Assembly: GCF_046600735.1 (NCBI RefSeq)
Contig: NZ_JBJMAW010000010.1
Coordinates: 21,092-85,091, forward strand
DNA from: Novilysobacter_A longmucuonensis
GTDB taxonomy: Bacteria > Pseudomonadota > Gammaproteobacteria > Xanthomonadales > Xanthomonadaceae
Direction: 5' to 3'
DNA length: 64,000 bases
Shown here: piece by piece, positions 24,356-32,810 of the stretch
Layout of the letters: each line of letters starts with the position of its first letter
Position numbering within the stretch: position 1 is the stretch's first letter
Program-made: the position numbers and the translations under genes
Notes under the pieces: generated by a model
The model's input: only the letters and a program-made list of their open reading frames with translations
Databases searched by the model: none
What the model was told of the DNA's origin: nothing

Positions 24356-25549
24356 ATGTCGCTGACCGATCACTACGCCGCCGAACTCGACACCATCCGC
24401 GAGAATGGCCTGTTCAAGGCCGAGCGCATCATCACCAGTCCGCAATCGGCCGAGATCACGCTCGAGGACGGGCGCACGGTGCTGAATTTCTGCGCCAACA
24501 ACTATCTCGGCCTGGCCGATCATCCCGACATCATCGCCGCTGCCCGGGGTGCGCTCGACACCCACGGCTTCGGCATGGCGTCGGTGCGCTTCATCTGCGG
24601 CACCCAGGACCTGCACAAGCAACTCGAGCGGACCATCGCGGAGTTCTTCGGCACCGAGGACACGATCCTCTATGCCGCCTGCTTCGATGCCAACGGCGGT
24701 CTGTTCGAGCCGCTGCTCGGCCCCGAAGACGCGATCATCAGCGACACGCTCAACCACGCCTCGATCATCGACGGCGTACGCCTGTGCAAGGCCAAGCGTT
24801 TCCGCTATGCCAACTGCGACATGGCCGACCTGGAGGCGCAGTTGCAAGCGGCCGACGCGGCCGGCAGCAGGACCAAGCTGATCACCACCGACGGCGTGTT
24901 CTCGATGGACGGCTTCGTCGCCCCGCTCGACCAGATCACCGCACTGGCCCGCAAGTACAACGCGCTGGTACACATCGACGACTGCCACGCCACCGGATTC
25001 ATCGGCGCGACCGGGCGCGGCTCGGCCGAGGTCAAGGGCGTGATGGACAAAATCGATATCTTCACCGGCACCCTGGGCAAAGCCATGGGCGGCGCGGTCG
25101 GCGGCTTCACCACCGCTCGCCGGGAAGTCATCGAACTGCTGCGCCAGCGCTCGCGCCCGTACCTGTTTTCCAACTCGCTGCCGCCGCACGTGGTCGCCGC
25201 CGGCATCAAAGCCTTCGAGATGTTGTCGGCCGCCGGCGAGCTGCGCCAGCGCCTGGTCGAGAACACCGCGTATTTCCGCGAGCGCATGACCGCCGCCGGC
25301 TTCGACCTGCGGCCCGGCGACCATCCGATCGCGCCGGTGATGCTGTACGACGCGCCGCTCGCGCAGAAGTTCGCCGCGCGCCTGCTCGAAGAGGGCATCT
25401 ACGCGGTCGGCTTCTTTTTCCCGGTGGTGCCGCAGGGCCAGGCGCGCATCCGCACGCAGCTGTCGGCCGCGCATACCCGCGAACAACTGGATCGCGCGAT
25501 CGCCGCGTTCGTCAAGATCGGGGACGAATTGGGCGTGCTGAAAACCTGA
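24356..25549 (+). CDS. kbl: 2-amino-3-ketobutyrate CoA ligase (glycine C-acetyltransferase)
   Basis: A 397-residue PLP-dependent alpha-oxoamine synthase that cleaves 2-amino-3-ketobutyrate with CoA to glycine and acetyl-CoA, using the Tdh product. The PLP lysine is in DIFTGTLGKAMGGAVGG; HIDDCHATGFIG holds the Asp and His that contact the cofactor. NYLGLADHPDI and FICGTQDLHKQLE are family signatures. Length matches E. coli Kbl. It is translated from an ATG 16 bases after a repeat pair. Confidence 0.95.
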   Translation: MSLTDHYAAELDTIRENGLFKAERIITSPQSAEITLEDGRTVLNFCANNYLGLADHPDIIAAARGALDTHGFGMASVRFICGTQDLHKQLERTIAEFFGTEDTILYAACFDANGGLFEPLLGPEDAIISDTLNHASIIDGVRLCKAKRFRYANCDMADLEAQLQAADAAGSRTKLITTDGVFSMDGFVAPLDQITALARKYNALVHIDDCHATGFIGATGRGSAEVKGVMDKIDIFTGTLGKAMGGAVGGFTTARREVIELLRQRSRPYLFSNSLPPHVVAAGIKAFEMLSAAGELRQRLVENTAYFRERMTAAGFDLRPGDHPIAPVMLYDAPLAQKFAARLLEEGIYAVGFFFPVVPQGQARIRTQLSAAHTREQLDRAIAAFVKIGDELGVLKT

Positions 25550-25583
25550 CGCCGAACCGCCGGCTCACCAGGCGGCAGCGACG

Positions 25584-25594
25584 CCCCCCCCCCC
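25584..25594. repeat. poly-C tract (C11)
   Basis: Eleven consecutive C residues between the convergent kbl gene and the small secreted protein gene, followed by a GGGGCGCC that can pair with it. It is a slippage-prone homopolymer outside any gene. Confidence 0.8.
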
Positions 25595-25618
25595 ACTGGG
25601 GCGCCGCCGCTCACGATC

Positions 25619-25921
25619 CTACTTGCTGGCGACTCCCGCCGCGGCCGCTCCGGGTGCGGCCGCGGGTTTGCCGGTGGCCACGCGCACGCCGCGGGCCTTC
25701 ATCCACGCATCGAACTGCTCGGCGGTCATGCGCTTGCCGTCCTGCTCCATGTCGAAGCGCCACGGCGTGTTGTCGTGCTCGGTCTTGGGCTTGTAGCTGG
25801 CGGCCTCCGCGACCGCCTCGGCGACGCTGTCCTTCTCCTTGGCCGCGATTGCAGTGGCCATGAACATCGACGACAGCAGCGAGACGACGAGGACCGTCCT
25901 GATCCTCGCTCTCTTCCCCAT
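25619..25921 (-). CDS. small exported protein with TEHDNTPWRF module
   Basis: A ~100-residue protein of unknown function. From the ATG at 25921 it has a clean signal peptide (GKRARIRTVLVVSLLSSM ... TAIAA). The mature part contains a block reading TEHDNTPWRFDMEQDGKRM then AWMKARGVRVATGKP. The same block, about 37 residues, occurs in the OmpA-family lipoprotein encoded 1.2 kb away (27206-28198). The tail is Ala/Pro-rich. In-frame ATGs at 25936, 25951, 25981 and 26008 precede it; the first two lie in tandem 15-bp units, so the true start is uncertain. Confidence 0.6.
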   Translation of the reverse strand: MGKRARIRTVLVVSLLSSMFMATAIAAKEKDSVAEAVAEAASYKPKTEHDNTPWRFDMEQDGKRMTAEQFDAWMKARGVRVATGKPAAAPGAAAAGVASK

Positions 25922-25951
25922 CTCTCTCTTCCCCATCTCTCTCGTCCCCAT
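25907..25951 (-). repeat. three tandem 15-bp units each carrying an ATG
   Basis: On the minus strand, ATGGGGACGAGAGAG, ATGGGGAAGAGAGAG and ATGGGGAAGAGAGCG follow one another, in frame with the small exported protein. Each unit holds a purine-rich stretch usable as a ribosome-binding site for the next ATG. Unit number could change by slippage without shifting the frame. Confidence 0.8.
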
Positions 25952-26139
25952 CTCCGTGCTCCCCTTCTGTGTCTTCCCCATGTCGCGTTCTCCCCAACGA
26001 AAGCGCACTTGAGTTTAGGAGACCGGACGGACACGCGGGCGCTTCAATTGGTGCGCGCGCGCACAGTCCGCAACACTCGGGCCTGGCGCGTCGTACCTCG
26101 ATGGGCGGATGGGTGATCACCCCGGTGCTGCCTGCGCCT

Positions 26140-26269
26140 GTCGGAGCGGCTTCAGCCGAAAACCGGTTGTTTGGCCGCTGCTGTCGCACGGTGGCGATTG
26201 CGCAGCCACCCGGTGATCGGTGTTCACTGCGATCGAGCGGGAAAAGCGCGCGGCTGAAGCCGCTCCTAC
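26140..26269. repeat. decayed GTAG repeat pair
   Basis: The left copy at 26140 reads GTCGGAGCGGCTTCAGCC with a lost tail. The reversed right copy at 26248-26269 has an intact head. They occupy the 5' gap between the small exported protein gene and the end of the pseudouridine synthase gene. The 26009-26279 interval otherwise shows nothing. Confidence 0.7.
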
Positions 26270-26279
26270 AGGTGGTCTA

Positions 26280-27071
26280 CTAGGGACCCGCTGGGGGCGC
26301 CAGGTCGCTGGATTCCGCGGCGCTGAGCTCGCGCCACTGGCCTTTGCCGAGTGCGCCCAGCGCCAGGTTGCCGATTGCGACGCGGATCAGCCGCAGCACG
26401 GCGATGTCGAATGCCGCCAGCAAGCGGCGGATCTGCCGGTTGCGGCCTTCATCGAGCACGATCTCCAGCCACGCGTTCTTCTCTCCAGCGCGCAGCAGCA
26501 CGGCCGATTTCGCATGCAGGCGCTCGCCGGCATCCGCACCGGCATCGGTGACGCCTCCCACCAGCGCCGCCAGCAGGGCGGCGTCCGGGAGGGTGTCGAC
26601 CTGGACGTGATAGGTCTTGTCCGGCCCGTGCCCGGGATCGGTGACACGTGCCGCCCACTCCGGGTCGTTGCTCAGCAACAGCAGCCCTTCGCTGGCCTTG
26701 TCGAGCCGGCCGACCGGCGCCAGCCACGGCAACCCCGCGCCGTCCAGGCAGCGATACACGGTGTCGCGGCCGCGCTCATCGCGGGTACTGGTGACCAGAC
26801 CGCGCGGCTTGTTGAGCGCCAGATAGACGCGCGGCGTGGCGTCGAGCGGCTGGCCGTCGACCGCGATCCGGTGCTGGTTGCGCACGATCGGATGCTCCGG
26901 GTCGCGCTCCACCCGGCCATCGACCGCCACCCGCCCGGCCAGGATCCAGCGCGCCGCCTCGCTGCGCGAGCAGACCCCGAGCTTGGACAAGGTGCGGGCC
27001 AGGCCCTGACGCGTGGGACTGTTTCGCACGGGCGTGTTCCGCATAAGGCCCTTCGGCTTGAGTGGGTTCAT
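26280..27071 (-). CDS. RsuA/RluB/RluE-family rRNA pseudouridine synthase
   Basis: A ~263-residue protein. An N-terminal S4 RNA-binding domain (LSKLGVCSRSEAARWILAGR) is followed by the pseudouridine synthase domain, with the catalytic Asp in PVGRLDKASEGLLLLSND and the downstream RNRQIRRLLAAFD motif. It isomerises one uridine in ribosomal RNA; which position (RsuA on 16S, RluB or RluE on 23S) cannot be set from sequence alone. The start is taken at 27071; a second ATG at 27044 has a better placed AAGGG. The open frame continues upstream to 27806 only because it overlaps the OmpA gene in another frame. Confidence 0.85.
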   Translation of the reverse strand: MNPLKPKGLMRNTPVRNSPTRQGLARTLSKLGVCSRSEAARWILAGRVAVDGRVERDPEHPIVRNQHRIAVDGQPLDATPRVYLALNKPRGLVTSTRDERGRDTVYRCLDGAGLPWLAPVGRLDKASEGLLLLSNDPEWAARVTDPGHGPDKTYHVQVDTLPDAALLAALVGGVTDAGADAGERLHAKSAVLLRAGEKNAWLEIVLDEGRNRQIRRLLAAFDIAVLRLIRVAIGNLALGALGKGQWRELSAAESSDLAPPAGP

Positions 27072-27205
27072 CGCCAGACGGTGCCAGAGTGCCGAGCGCA
27101 CCGCGAGGATATCGGCCCAGCGGCGCCGGAGCGCGAGAAGCCCGACGTCCGGCGCGGCGCGGCGCGGACGCCGGCAACCACGGGACGTTTTGACCACGCC
27201 CCGGC

Positions 27206-28198
27206 TCAGTTCTGGATGTTCAGCTCCGTGCGGCGGTTTTCGGCACGGCCCTGCGGATCGTCCGAGCCGTCGGGCTTCTGGTTCGGGACCAGCGGACGAG
27301 TCTCGCCGAAGCCGACCGGTCCGATCAGGCGAGCCTCGCCGATGCCTTTCTCGACGAGATAGTCGTAGACGGCCCGGGCCCGGCGTTCCGACAAGCGCTG
27401 GTTGTACGCCGCGTCGCCGGTGGAGTCGGTGTGGCCGGCCACCTCGACGGTGAGGGTCCGATACCGCAGCAGGATCGCCACCGCCTCGTCCAGCACCGAC
27501 CTGGCATCCGCGCCCAGGGTCGCCTGGTCGTAGCCGAAGGTCACGCCCTCCAGGTCGATCGACACCGGCACCGGACAGCCGTCCGGCCCGATGGTCTGTC
27601 CGGCGGTCGAGTCCGGGCACTGGTCGAGGCAGTTGATGATGCGGTCGCCGTCGCTGTCGCCCTTGTCGCCCTCTGGTGTGGGGCAGTTCTGCGCCAGCGG
27701 CGTGGCGGGCCTTCCGGTCGCCACCCGTACCCCGCGCTGTTTCATCCATGCCTCGAAGGCGTCCGCGGACATGCTCTTGCCGTCCTGCTGCATGTTGAAG
27801 CGCCACGGCGTGTTGTCGTGCTCGGTCTGCGGCACATAGGTCGATGGATCGCTCACCGAGGGATCCGCGCCTGCCTGTCCGGGCGGAGCCGCCGGAGCCT
27901 GGTCGGGTGCGGCGGAGGTTGCAGCCTGCCCGGGCAGCGATGCCGGTGCCTGAGCGGCAGTCGCCTGATCCGCCGGTAGATCCGTCCCCGGAGGCTGCTG
28001 CGCTGGCGCGTCCGGTGCGGTTGCGGATTGCTCGGCCGATCGCTCGGCTGGTTGCGCGTCGGCCTGTTCACCGCTGCTGGCGGTGCCGCTGGTCTCGGTG
28101 GCCGGCGGCGGGCTCTGGGTCAAGGGCGCGGCCGAACATGCCCCCGAAACAAACAGCAGCACGCTCGACGCAACCGCGAACTTGTTGATCAAAGCCAT
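27206..28198 (-). CDS. OmpA-family protein with TEHDNTPWRF module and OmpA-like C-terminal domain
   Basis: A 330-residue envelope protein. N-terminal signal MALINKFAVASSVLLFVSGAC has a possible lipobox (SGAC), suggesting a lipoprotein. A long Pro/Ala/Gln/Thr-rich linker (about 25-130) precedes the TEHDNTPWRFNMQQDGKSM block shared with the small exported protein nearby. Then comes a thrombospondin-3-like Asp-rich turn (DGDRIINCLDQCPDS) and a C-terminal OmpA domain (about 220-330) with VAGHTDSTGDAAYNQRLSER, which binds peptidoglycan through its Asp and Arg. No beta-barrel is visible, unlike the two neighbouring paralogues. A -10-like TATACT lies just upstream (28229-28234 on the minus strand). 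Confidence 0.8.
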   Translation of the reverse strand: MALINKFAVASSVLLFVSGACSAAPLTQSPPPATETSGTASSGEQADAQPAERSAEQSATAPDAPAQQPPGTDLPADQATAAQAPASLPGQAATSAAPDQAPAAPPGQAGADPSVSDPSTYVPQTEHDNTPWRFNMQQDGKSMSADAFEAWMKQRGVRVATGRPATPLAQNCPTPEGDKGDSDGDRIINCLDQCPDSTAGQTIGPDGCPVPVSIDLEGVTFGYDQATLGADARSVLDEAVAILLRYRTLTVEVAGHTDSTGDAAYNQRLSERRARAVYDYLVEKGIGEARLIGPVGFGETRPLVPNQKPDGSDDPQGRAENRRTELNIQN

Positions 28199-28299
28199 GG
28201 TCCCCGATCCTGTTGGAAGCGTCGCGCAGTATATGGGGCCACCCGGGGAGCGACGGATGAAGACCGGCAATGTGCTCGGTACTCTCGAGCCGATACGAC

Positions 28300-28326
28300 G
28301 AAGCCCGGCACGAGGCCGGGCTTCGG
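28300..28326 (-). terminator. terminator-like hairpin after OmpA paralogue A
   Basis: GAAGCCCGGC/GCCGGGCTTC palindrome 40 bases downstream of the 28367-29464 gene. The identical hairpin follows the next paralogue at 29663-29687, as expected if it was duplicated with the gene. It lacks a long T-run. Confidence 0.7.
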
Positions 28327-28366
28327 GGTACTGCCTTGGCGACTCCGGAGAGTCCCCGGATGCGGC

Positions 28367-29464
28367 CTAGTTCTCGACGTTCAGCTCGGTGCGGCGGTTG
28401 CGCGCACGACCCTCGGGGTTGTCCGAGCCGTCCTCGTTGGTGTTCGGCGCGATCGGGCGGCTCTCGCCGTAGCCGATCGGGCCTTCCAGGCGCGAGGCAT
28501 CGATGCCGTTGCTGGTCAGGTACTCGTAGACCGCGGTCGCACGACGCTCCGACAGGGCCTGGTTGTACTCGTCGGTGCCCTTGGAGTCGGTGTGGCCGGC
28601 CACTTCGACGCGCAACTCCGGGTAACGCTGCAGGATCTGCGCCGCCTCGCCCAGGATCGCCACCGCGTCGGGACGCAGCTCGGAGCGGTCGAAGTCGAAA
28701 TTGACGCCCTTCAGGTCGATCGAGACCGGCACCGGGCAACCGTCCGGACCGATGGTCTGACCGGCCTGCGAATCCGGGCAGCGGTCATCGCAGTTGTTGA
28801 CGCCGTCACCGTCGTCATCCAGATCGGCGCAGCTCGGTGGAGCCGGCGGCGGCGGCGGCGGCGGGGCCGGCGGCGCCGGTTCCGGACCCAGCGGGATCAC
28901 GAGCCCGATGGTGGCGAGCAGGTCGCCGAACCAGTCGTCGTCCGGCGCATTGACGCTCTCGCCGTCGAAATCGGCGCGGTAGGTCAGTTCGGTGCGGACG
29001 CCGACGCGGCCCATGTTCGACTGCATGCCGACACCGATCTTGGCCGCCAGGTTGCCGCTTTCACGCTCGCCCGGGGAGTCCGGGCTCGGGAAGTTGTCGA
29101 ACTCTTCCTCGGCGCGCTGGTAGCCCAGGCCGAACAGGCCGTACGGGTTCCAACCGCGGCCCTCGGTGAGGAAGTGGCGACGCAGGTCCAGCGAGACCCC
29201 GTACTGGCTCCAGTTCAGGTCCTTGTCCGACTCGAGGCTCGGGTTCTGGTGGTTCAACTCGACGTCGAACGACCACGTCGGGCTGATGTATCGGCCCAGG
29301 CCCACCGCGAACAGCGGCGCGTCGTCGGTGCCGCGCTCGCTGGCCTGCAGGTTGAAGCCGGTGGAACCGGTCAGGTACCAGCGATCGTCGAATTCTTGCG
29401 CGCCGGCCGCGTGCGAAAAGGCCAGACCCGCGAGCAACGCGGTGCTCAACAAGCGAATCTTCAT
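28367..29464 (-). CDS. OmpA-family outer-membrane protein, paralogue A
   Basis: A 365-residue protein. Signal peptide MKIRLLSTALLAGLAFSHAAGA; an N-terminal 8-strand barrel (about 22-200) beginning QEFDDRWYLTGSTGFN; a Pro-rich hinge (PEPAPPAPPPPPPPAPP); thrombospondin-3-like calcium-type repeats (DLDDDGDGVNNCDDRCPDS); and an OmpA peptidoglycan-binding domain (VAGHTDSKGTDEYNQALSER). It would tether the outer membrane to peptidoglycan. The barrel and hinge are almost identical to paralogue B (29729-30817), while signal peptide and the last ~70 residues differ. AAGGAG sits 9 bases before the ATG. Confidence 0.92.
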   Translation of the reverse strand: MKIRLLSTALLAGLAFSHAAGAQEFDDRWYLTGSTGFNLQASERGTDDAPLFAVGLGRYISPTWSFDVELNHQNPSLESDKDLNWSQYGVSLDLRRHFLTEGRGWNPYGLFGLGYQRAEEEFDNFPSPDSPGERESGNLAAKIGVGMQSNMGRVGVRTELTYRADFDGESVNAPDDDWFGDLLATIGLVIPLGPEPAPPAPPPPPPPAPPSCADLDDDGDGVNNCDDRCPDSQAGQTIGPDGCPVPVSIDLKGVNFDFDRSELRPDAVAILGEAAQILQRYPELRVEVAGHTDSKGTDEYNQALSERRATAVYEYLTSNGIDASRLEGPIGYGESRPIAPNTNEDGSDNPEGRARNRRTELNVEN

Positions 29465-29592
29465 GTACGGACTCCTTCAGTTAAACGATTGGAACGGTTG
29501 GACAGTTGATCCAAGGGAAATTGATTGACGGCGCAATCCGGCAGGGGACACGTTCAGCACGGATCGGCCGGCGCGCGGTCACTGGCGGGGCG

Positions 29593-29620
29593 ATCATACA
29601 CCGTCACCCGGTCTTGTTAA
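29593..29620 (-). promoter_or_regulatory. sigma-70-type promoter for OmpA paralogue A
   Basis: On the minus strand TTAACA (29615-29620), a 16-base spacer, then TATGAT (29593-29598), each 5/6 to consensus. It implies a ~120-base 5' untranslated leader. Lies upstream of the 29464 start and downstream of paralogue B's terminator. Confidence 0.65.
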
Positions 29621-29662
29621 TACACCTTAACGCGGCCCGCGAACATGCCTTCCGCGCAAGTC

Positions 29663-29687
29663 GAAGCCCGGCACGAGGCCGGGCTTC
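29663..29687 (-). terminator. terminator-like hairpin after OmpA paralogue B
   Basis: The same GAAGCCCGGC/GCCGGGCTTC palindrome as at 28300-28326, 42 bases past the paralogue B stop codon. Confidence 0.7.
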
Positions 29688-29728
29688 GGGTGCGGCGGCG
29701 GCTCCGAAGAGCCCACCGGCGATGTCGC

Positions 29729-30817
29729 TCAGTTCTGGACGTTCAATTCGGTGCGGCGATTGGTCTCGCTGCGGCACTCCGGCATGGTCTGCGGGGTCGG
29801 CTCGAGCGGACGGCTCTCGCCGTAGCCGGTGGGGCCGCTCATGCGCGAGGCGTCAATGCCGTTGCTGGTCAGGAACTCGTACACCGCCGACGCACGGCGC
29901 TCCGACAGGCCTTGGTTATAGGTGTCGGTACCGCACAGATCGGTGTGACCGGCGACTTCGACGCGCAACTCCTGGTAACGCTGCAGGATCTGCACCGCCT
30001 CGCCCAAGATTGCCACCGCGTCCGGGCGCAGCTGCGAACGATCGAAGTCGAAGTTGACGCCCTTCAGGTCGATCGAGACCGGCACCGGGCAACCGTCCGG
30101 ACCGATGGTCTGGCCGGCCTGCGAATCCGGGCAGCGGTCGTCGCAGTTGTTGACGCCGTCACCGTCGTCATCCAGATCGGCGCAGCTCGGTGGAGCCGGC
30201 GGCGGCGGCGGCGGCGGGGCCGGCGGCGCCGGCTCCGGACCCAGCGGGATCACGAGACCGACGGTGGCGAGCAGGTCGCCGAACCAGTCGTCGTCCGGCG
30301 CATTGACGCTCTCGCCGTCGAAATCGGCGCGGTAGGTCAGTTCGGTGCGGACGCCGACGCGGCCCATGTTCGACTGCATGCCGACACCGATCTTGGCCGC
30401 CAGGTTGCCGCTTTCACGCTCGCCCGGGGAGTCCGGGCTCGGGAAGTTGTCGAACTCTTCCTCGGCGCGCTGGTAGCCCAGGCCGACCAGGCCGTACGGG
30501 TTCCAACCGCGGCCCTCGGTGAGGAAGTGGCGGCGCAGGTCCAGCGAGACCCCGTACTGGCTCCAGTTCAGGTCCTTGTCCGACTCGAGGCTCGGGTTCT
30601 GGTGGTTCAACTCGACGTCGAACGACCACGTCGGGCTGATGTATCGGCCCAGGCCCACCGCGAACAGCGGCGCGTCGTCGGTGCCGCGCTCGCTGGCCTG
30701 CAGGTTGAAGCCGGTGGAACCGGTCAGGTACCAGCGGTCGTCGAATTCTTGCGCGCCGGCCGTTCCCGCCAGGCTCAAACCGCCAAGCAGGGCGGCGCAG
30801 AGGAGTTTCTTTTTCAT
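29729..30817 (-). CDS. OmpA-family outer-membrane protein, paralogue B
   Basis: A 362-residue protein with signal peptide MKKKLLCAALLGGLSLAGTAGA, then the same barrel, Pro-rich hinge and Asp-rich repeats as paralogue A with only a few substitutions. The OmpA domain diverges after VEVAGHTD: B has LCGTDTYNQGLSERR and a Cys-containing PTPQTMPECRSETNRRTELN end where A has an Asp/Asn-rich one. The two extra Cys may form a disulfide. The start at 30817 is set by AGGAG 7 bases upstream and by the signal peptide; a longer frame upstream to 30886 adds a non-signal-like stretch. Function as in paralogue A. Confidence 0.92.
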   Translation of the reverse strand: MKKKLLCAALLGGLSLAGTAGAQEFDDRWYLTGSTGFNLQASERGTDDAPLFAVGLGRYISPTWSFDVELNHQNPSLESDKDLNWSQYGVSLDLRRHFLTEGRGWNPYGLVGLGYQRAEEEFDNFPSPDSPGERESGNLAAKIGVGMQSNMGRVGVRTELTYRADFDGESVNAPDDDWFGDLLATVGLVIPLGPEPAPPAPPPPPPPAPPSCADLDDDGDGVNNCDDRCPDSQAGQTIGPDGCPVPVSIDLKGVNFDFDRSQLRPDAVAILGEAVQILQRYQELRVEVAGHTDLCGTDTYNQGLSERRASAVYEFLTSNGIDASRMSGPTGYGESRPLEPTPQTMPECRSETNRRTELNVQN

Positions 30818-31000
30818 TTTGGGTGCTCCTGCATTCAATGTGGGGAAACCGCGTCTGCGAATTTCTCTGCCGTCGGACGGCCGCACGCATGCGACGCCAT
30901 CGCCGCGCAGCGTAGGTTTGCCGATGTGAAAGCGGTGTTAACTTTTCACCCGACGATAAAATGGGTGCCGCGCCTCGCGGGACCGCCCGTCCAACAGCGC

Positions 31001-32479
31001 TCAGACCTTGAACAGACCGAGCAACTCGGTGATCGGCATCGCCTCGAGCCGCTCCGGCTCGGCCGACAGCGCCAGCAGGCGCTCTGCCTGCGCCTCGGGG
31101 AGCTTGGCGCGGATGGCCTTTTCGAACTTCGCCATCAGCACCGGGATGCCCTCTTCGCGGCGCTTGCGGTGGCCGATCGGGTAATCGATCGAGACCTTGT
31201 CGGTCGAGCTGCCATCGTTGAAGAACACCTGCACCGAGTTGCCGATGTAACGCTTGTCGGGATCGAAGTAGTCGCGGGTGAACTGCTCGTTCTCGGACAC
31301 TGTCATCTTGCCGCGCAACGCATCGATGCGCGCATCGCCGGCGACCGCGTCGGTGTAGTCCCCGGCGGTGAGCCGGCCGAAGATCAGCGGCACGGCGACC
31401 ATGTACTGCAGGCAGTGGTCGCGATCGGCGTAGTTGGACAGCGGGCCGGTCTTGTCGATGATGCGCACACCGGCTTCCTGGGTCTGCAACTCGACGCGCT
31501 CGATGTCCTCGAGCCGGTCGCGGACCTGCTCGTGCAGCTTCATCGCGCACTCCACCGCGGTCTGGGCGTGGAACTCGGCCGGGAAGCTGATCTTGAACAG
31601 GACGTTCTCCATCACGTAGCTGGTGAACGGCCGCTCGAACTGGAACGACTTGCCGTTGAACGCGATGTCGTAGAAGCCCCAGGTCGGCACGCTCAGCGCG
31701 CTCGGATAGCCGACCACGCCCTTGACTGCGTTCAAGGCATGGGTGACGGCCCGACGGCAAGCATCGCCGGCGGCCCAGCTCTTGCGCGGTCCGGTGTTGG
31801 GTGCATGGCGATAGGTGCGCAGCACGCCGTTGTCGATCCAGCTGTGCGACACGGCGGTCCAGATCGCTTCCTTGTCGCCGCCAAGCATCTGCGTGGTCAC
31901 CGCGGTGGATGCAAGGCGCACCAGGATCACGTGGTCCAGGCCGACCCGGTTGAACGAGTTCAGCAGCGCGTAGCCGCCCTGGATCTCATGCGCCTTGATC
32001 GCGTAGCCAAGCACGTCGCGCACGCTCAGCGGCTTGCCGCCTTCGGCTTCGGTCTTGCGCCCCAGGTAATCGGCGACGGCCAGGATCGCGCCGAGATTGT
32101 CGGACGGGTGGCCCCATTCCGCGGCGAGCCAGGTGTCGTTGAAGTCCAGCCAGCGGATCTGCACACCGAGGTTGTAGGCGGCCTGCGCCGGATCGAGCTC
32201 GTAGGAGGTGTACGGCACGCGCGCGCCACCGGACATGTCCGCACCCTCCACCAGTGGCCCGAGGTGCTTGACGCATTCGGGATGGTCCATCGCCATCGCC
32301 GCGCACGCCAGCGAATCGAGCAGCATGTAGCGTGCGGTGTCGAAGGCCTCCTTGGAGTCGATGCGGTAGTCGGCGACGTAGTCGGCGATGTCCAGCATCG
32401 GCTGGTCCGGCCGGGGCCGGACGGTGGAGCGGCTGTTATGGGCGATGGCGTTACCTGCGCTGGCGTCGTGCTGGCTCAT
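31001..32479 (-). CDS. prpD: 2-methylcitrate dehydratase
   Basis: A 492-residue PrpD/MmgE-family enzyme that dehydrates 2-methylcitrate to 2-methyl-cis-aconitate in the methylcitrate cycle of propionate breakdown. Typical are MLLDSLACAAMAM, QIRWLDFNDTWLAAEWGHPSDN (the active-site loop) and LLNSFNRVGLDHVILVRLAS. Length is normal for PrpD (about 483). The start at 32479 was taken from MSQHDASAGN; an ATG 60 bases upstream would add a stretch out of keeping with the family. Its partners prpC and prpB lie 5 kb to the right on the same strand, with unrelated genes between. Confidence 0.93.
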   Translation of the reverse strand: MSQHDASAGNAIAHNSRSTVRPRPDQPMLDIADYVADYRIDSKEAFDTARYMLLDSLACAAMAMDHPECVKHLGPLVEGADMSGGARVPYTSYELDPAQAAYNLGVQIRWLDFNDTWLAAEWGHPSDNLGAILAVADYLGRKTEAEGGKPLSVRDVLGYAIKAHEIQGGYALLNSFNRVGLDHVILVRLASTAVTTQMLGGDKEAIWTAVSHSWIDNGVLRTYRHAPNTGPRKSWAAGDACRRAVTHALNAVKGVVGYPSALSVPTWGFYDIAFNGKSFQFERPFTSYVMENVLFKISFPAEFHAQTAVECAMKLHEQVRDRLEDIERVELQTQEAGVRIIDKTGPLSNYADRDHCLQYMVAVPLIFGRLTAGDYTDAVAGDARIDALRGKMTVSENEQFTRDYFDPDKRYIGNSVQVFFNDGSSTDKVSIDYPIGHRKRREEGIPVLMAKFEKAIRAKLPEAQAERLLALSAEPERLEAMPITELLGLFKV

Positions 32480-32810
32480 GCGGGATTCCGGTGTGGGGGG
32501 AAGCCGCCCATTTTGCCGCGCCGCGAGACAACTGACCAACCTTGCCCTCCAGCGCGCCGCAGCGCGCTGCGAATTTCAAACCCCCGGCGTCCAATCCTTC
32601 GAGCATCCCTGCAGCGCAGCGGACCTTGCAGTCGGCACTACGGTCACGCCATGGCTCGGAGTTCGAGGGTACGCTCCGGCCACCGAAGCCTGTGGTTCGG
32701 CACCGACAGCAGCCAGCTCGGGCGTGCCCGGCTGCCTGACTGAGCCGAACGGACGCAGCGTCCCGTCCGCAGACATTTGAAGCATCCGCGCTCGACGCCA
32801 TCTTTCCGCC
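32480..32810. other. divergent intergenic region, no gene seen
   Basis: About 330 bases between the divergent prpD and dioxygenase genes. It should carry promoters for both, but no clear -35/-10 pair stands out. A minus-strand open frame runs through it without any recognisable motif. Confidence 0.4.

Noticed and set aside
23030..25486. Long minus-strand open frame across tdh and kbl
   Set aside because: It spans two intact plus-strand enzymes and a repeat pair, with no recognisable motif; an antisense shadow.
27072..27806. Upstream extension of the pseudouridine synthase frame
   Set aside because: It overlaps the OmpA-family gene in another frame and carries no family sequence; the protein starts near 27071.
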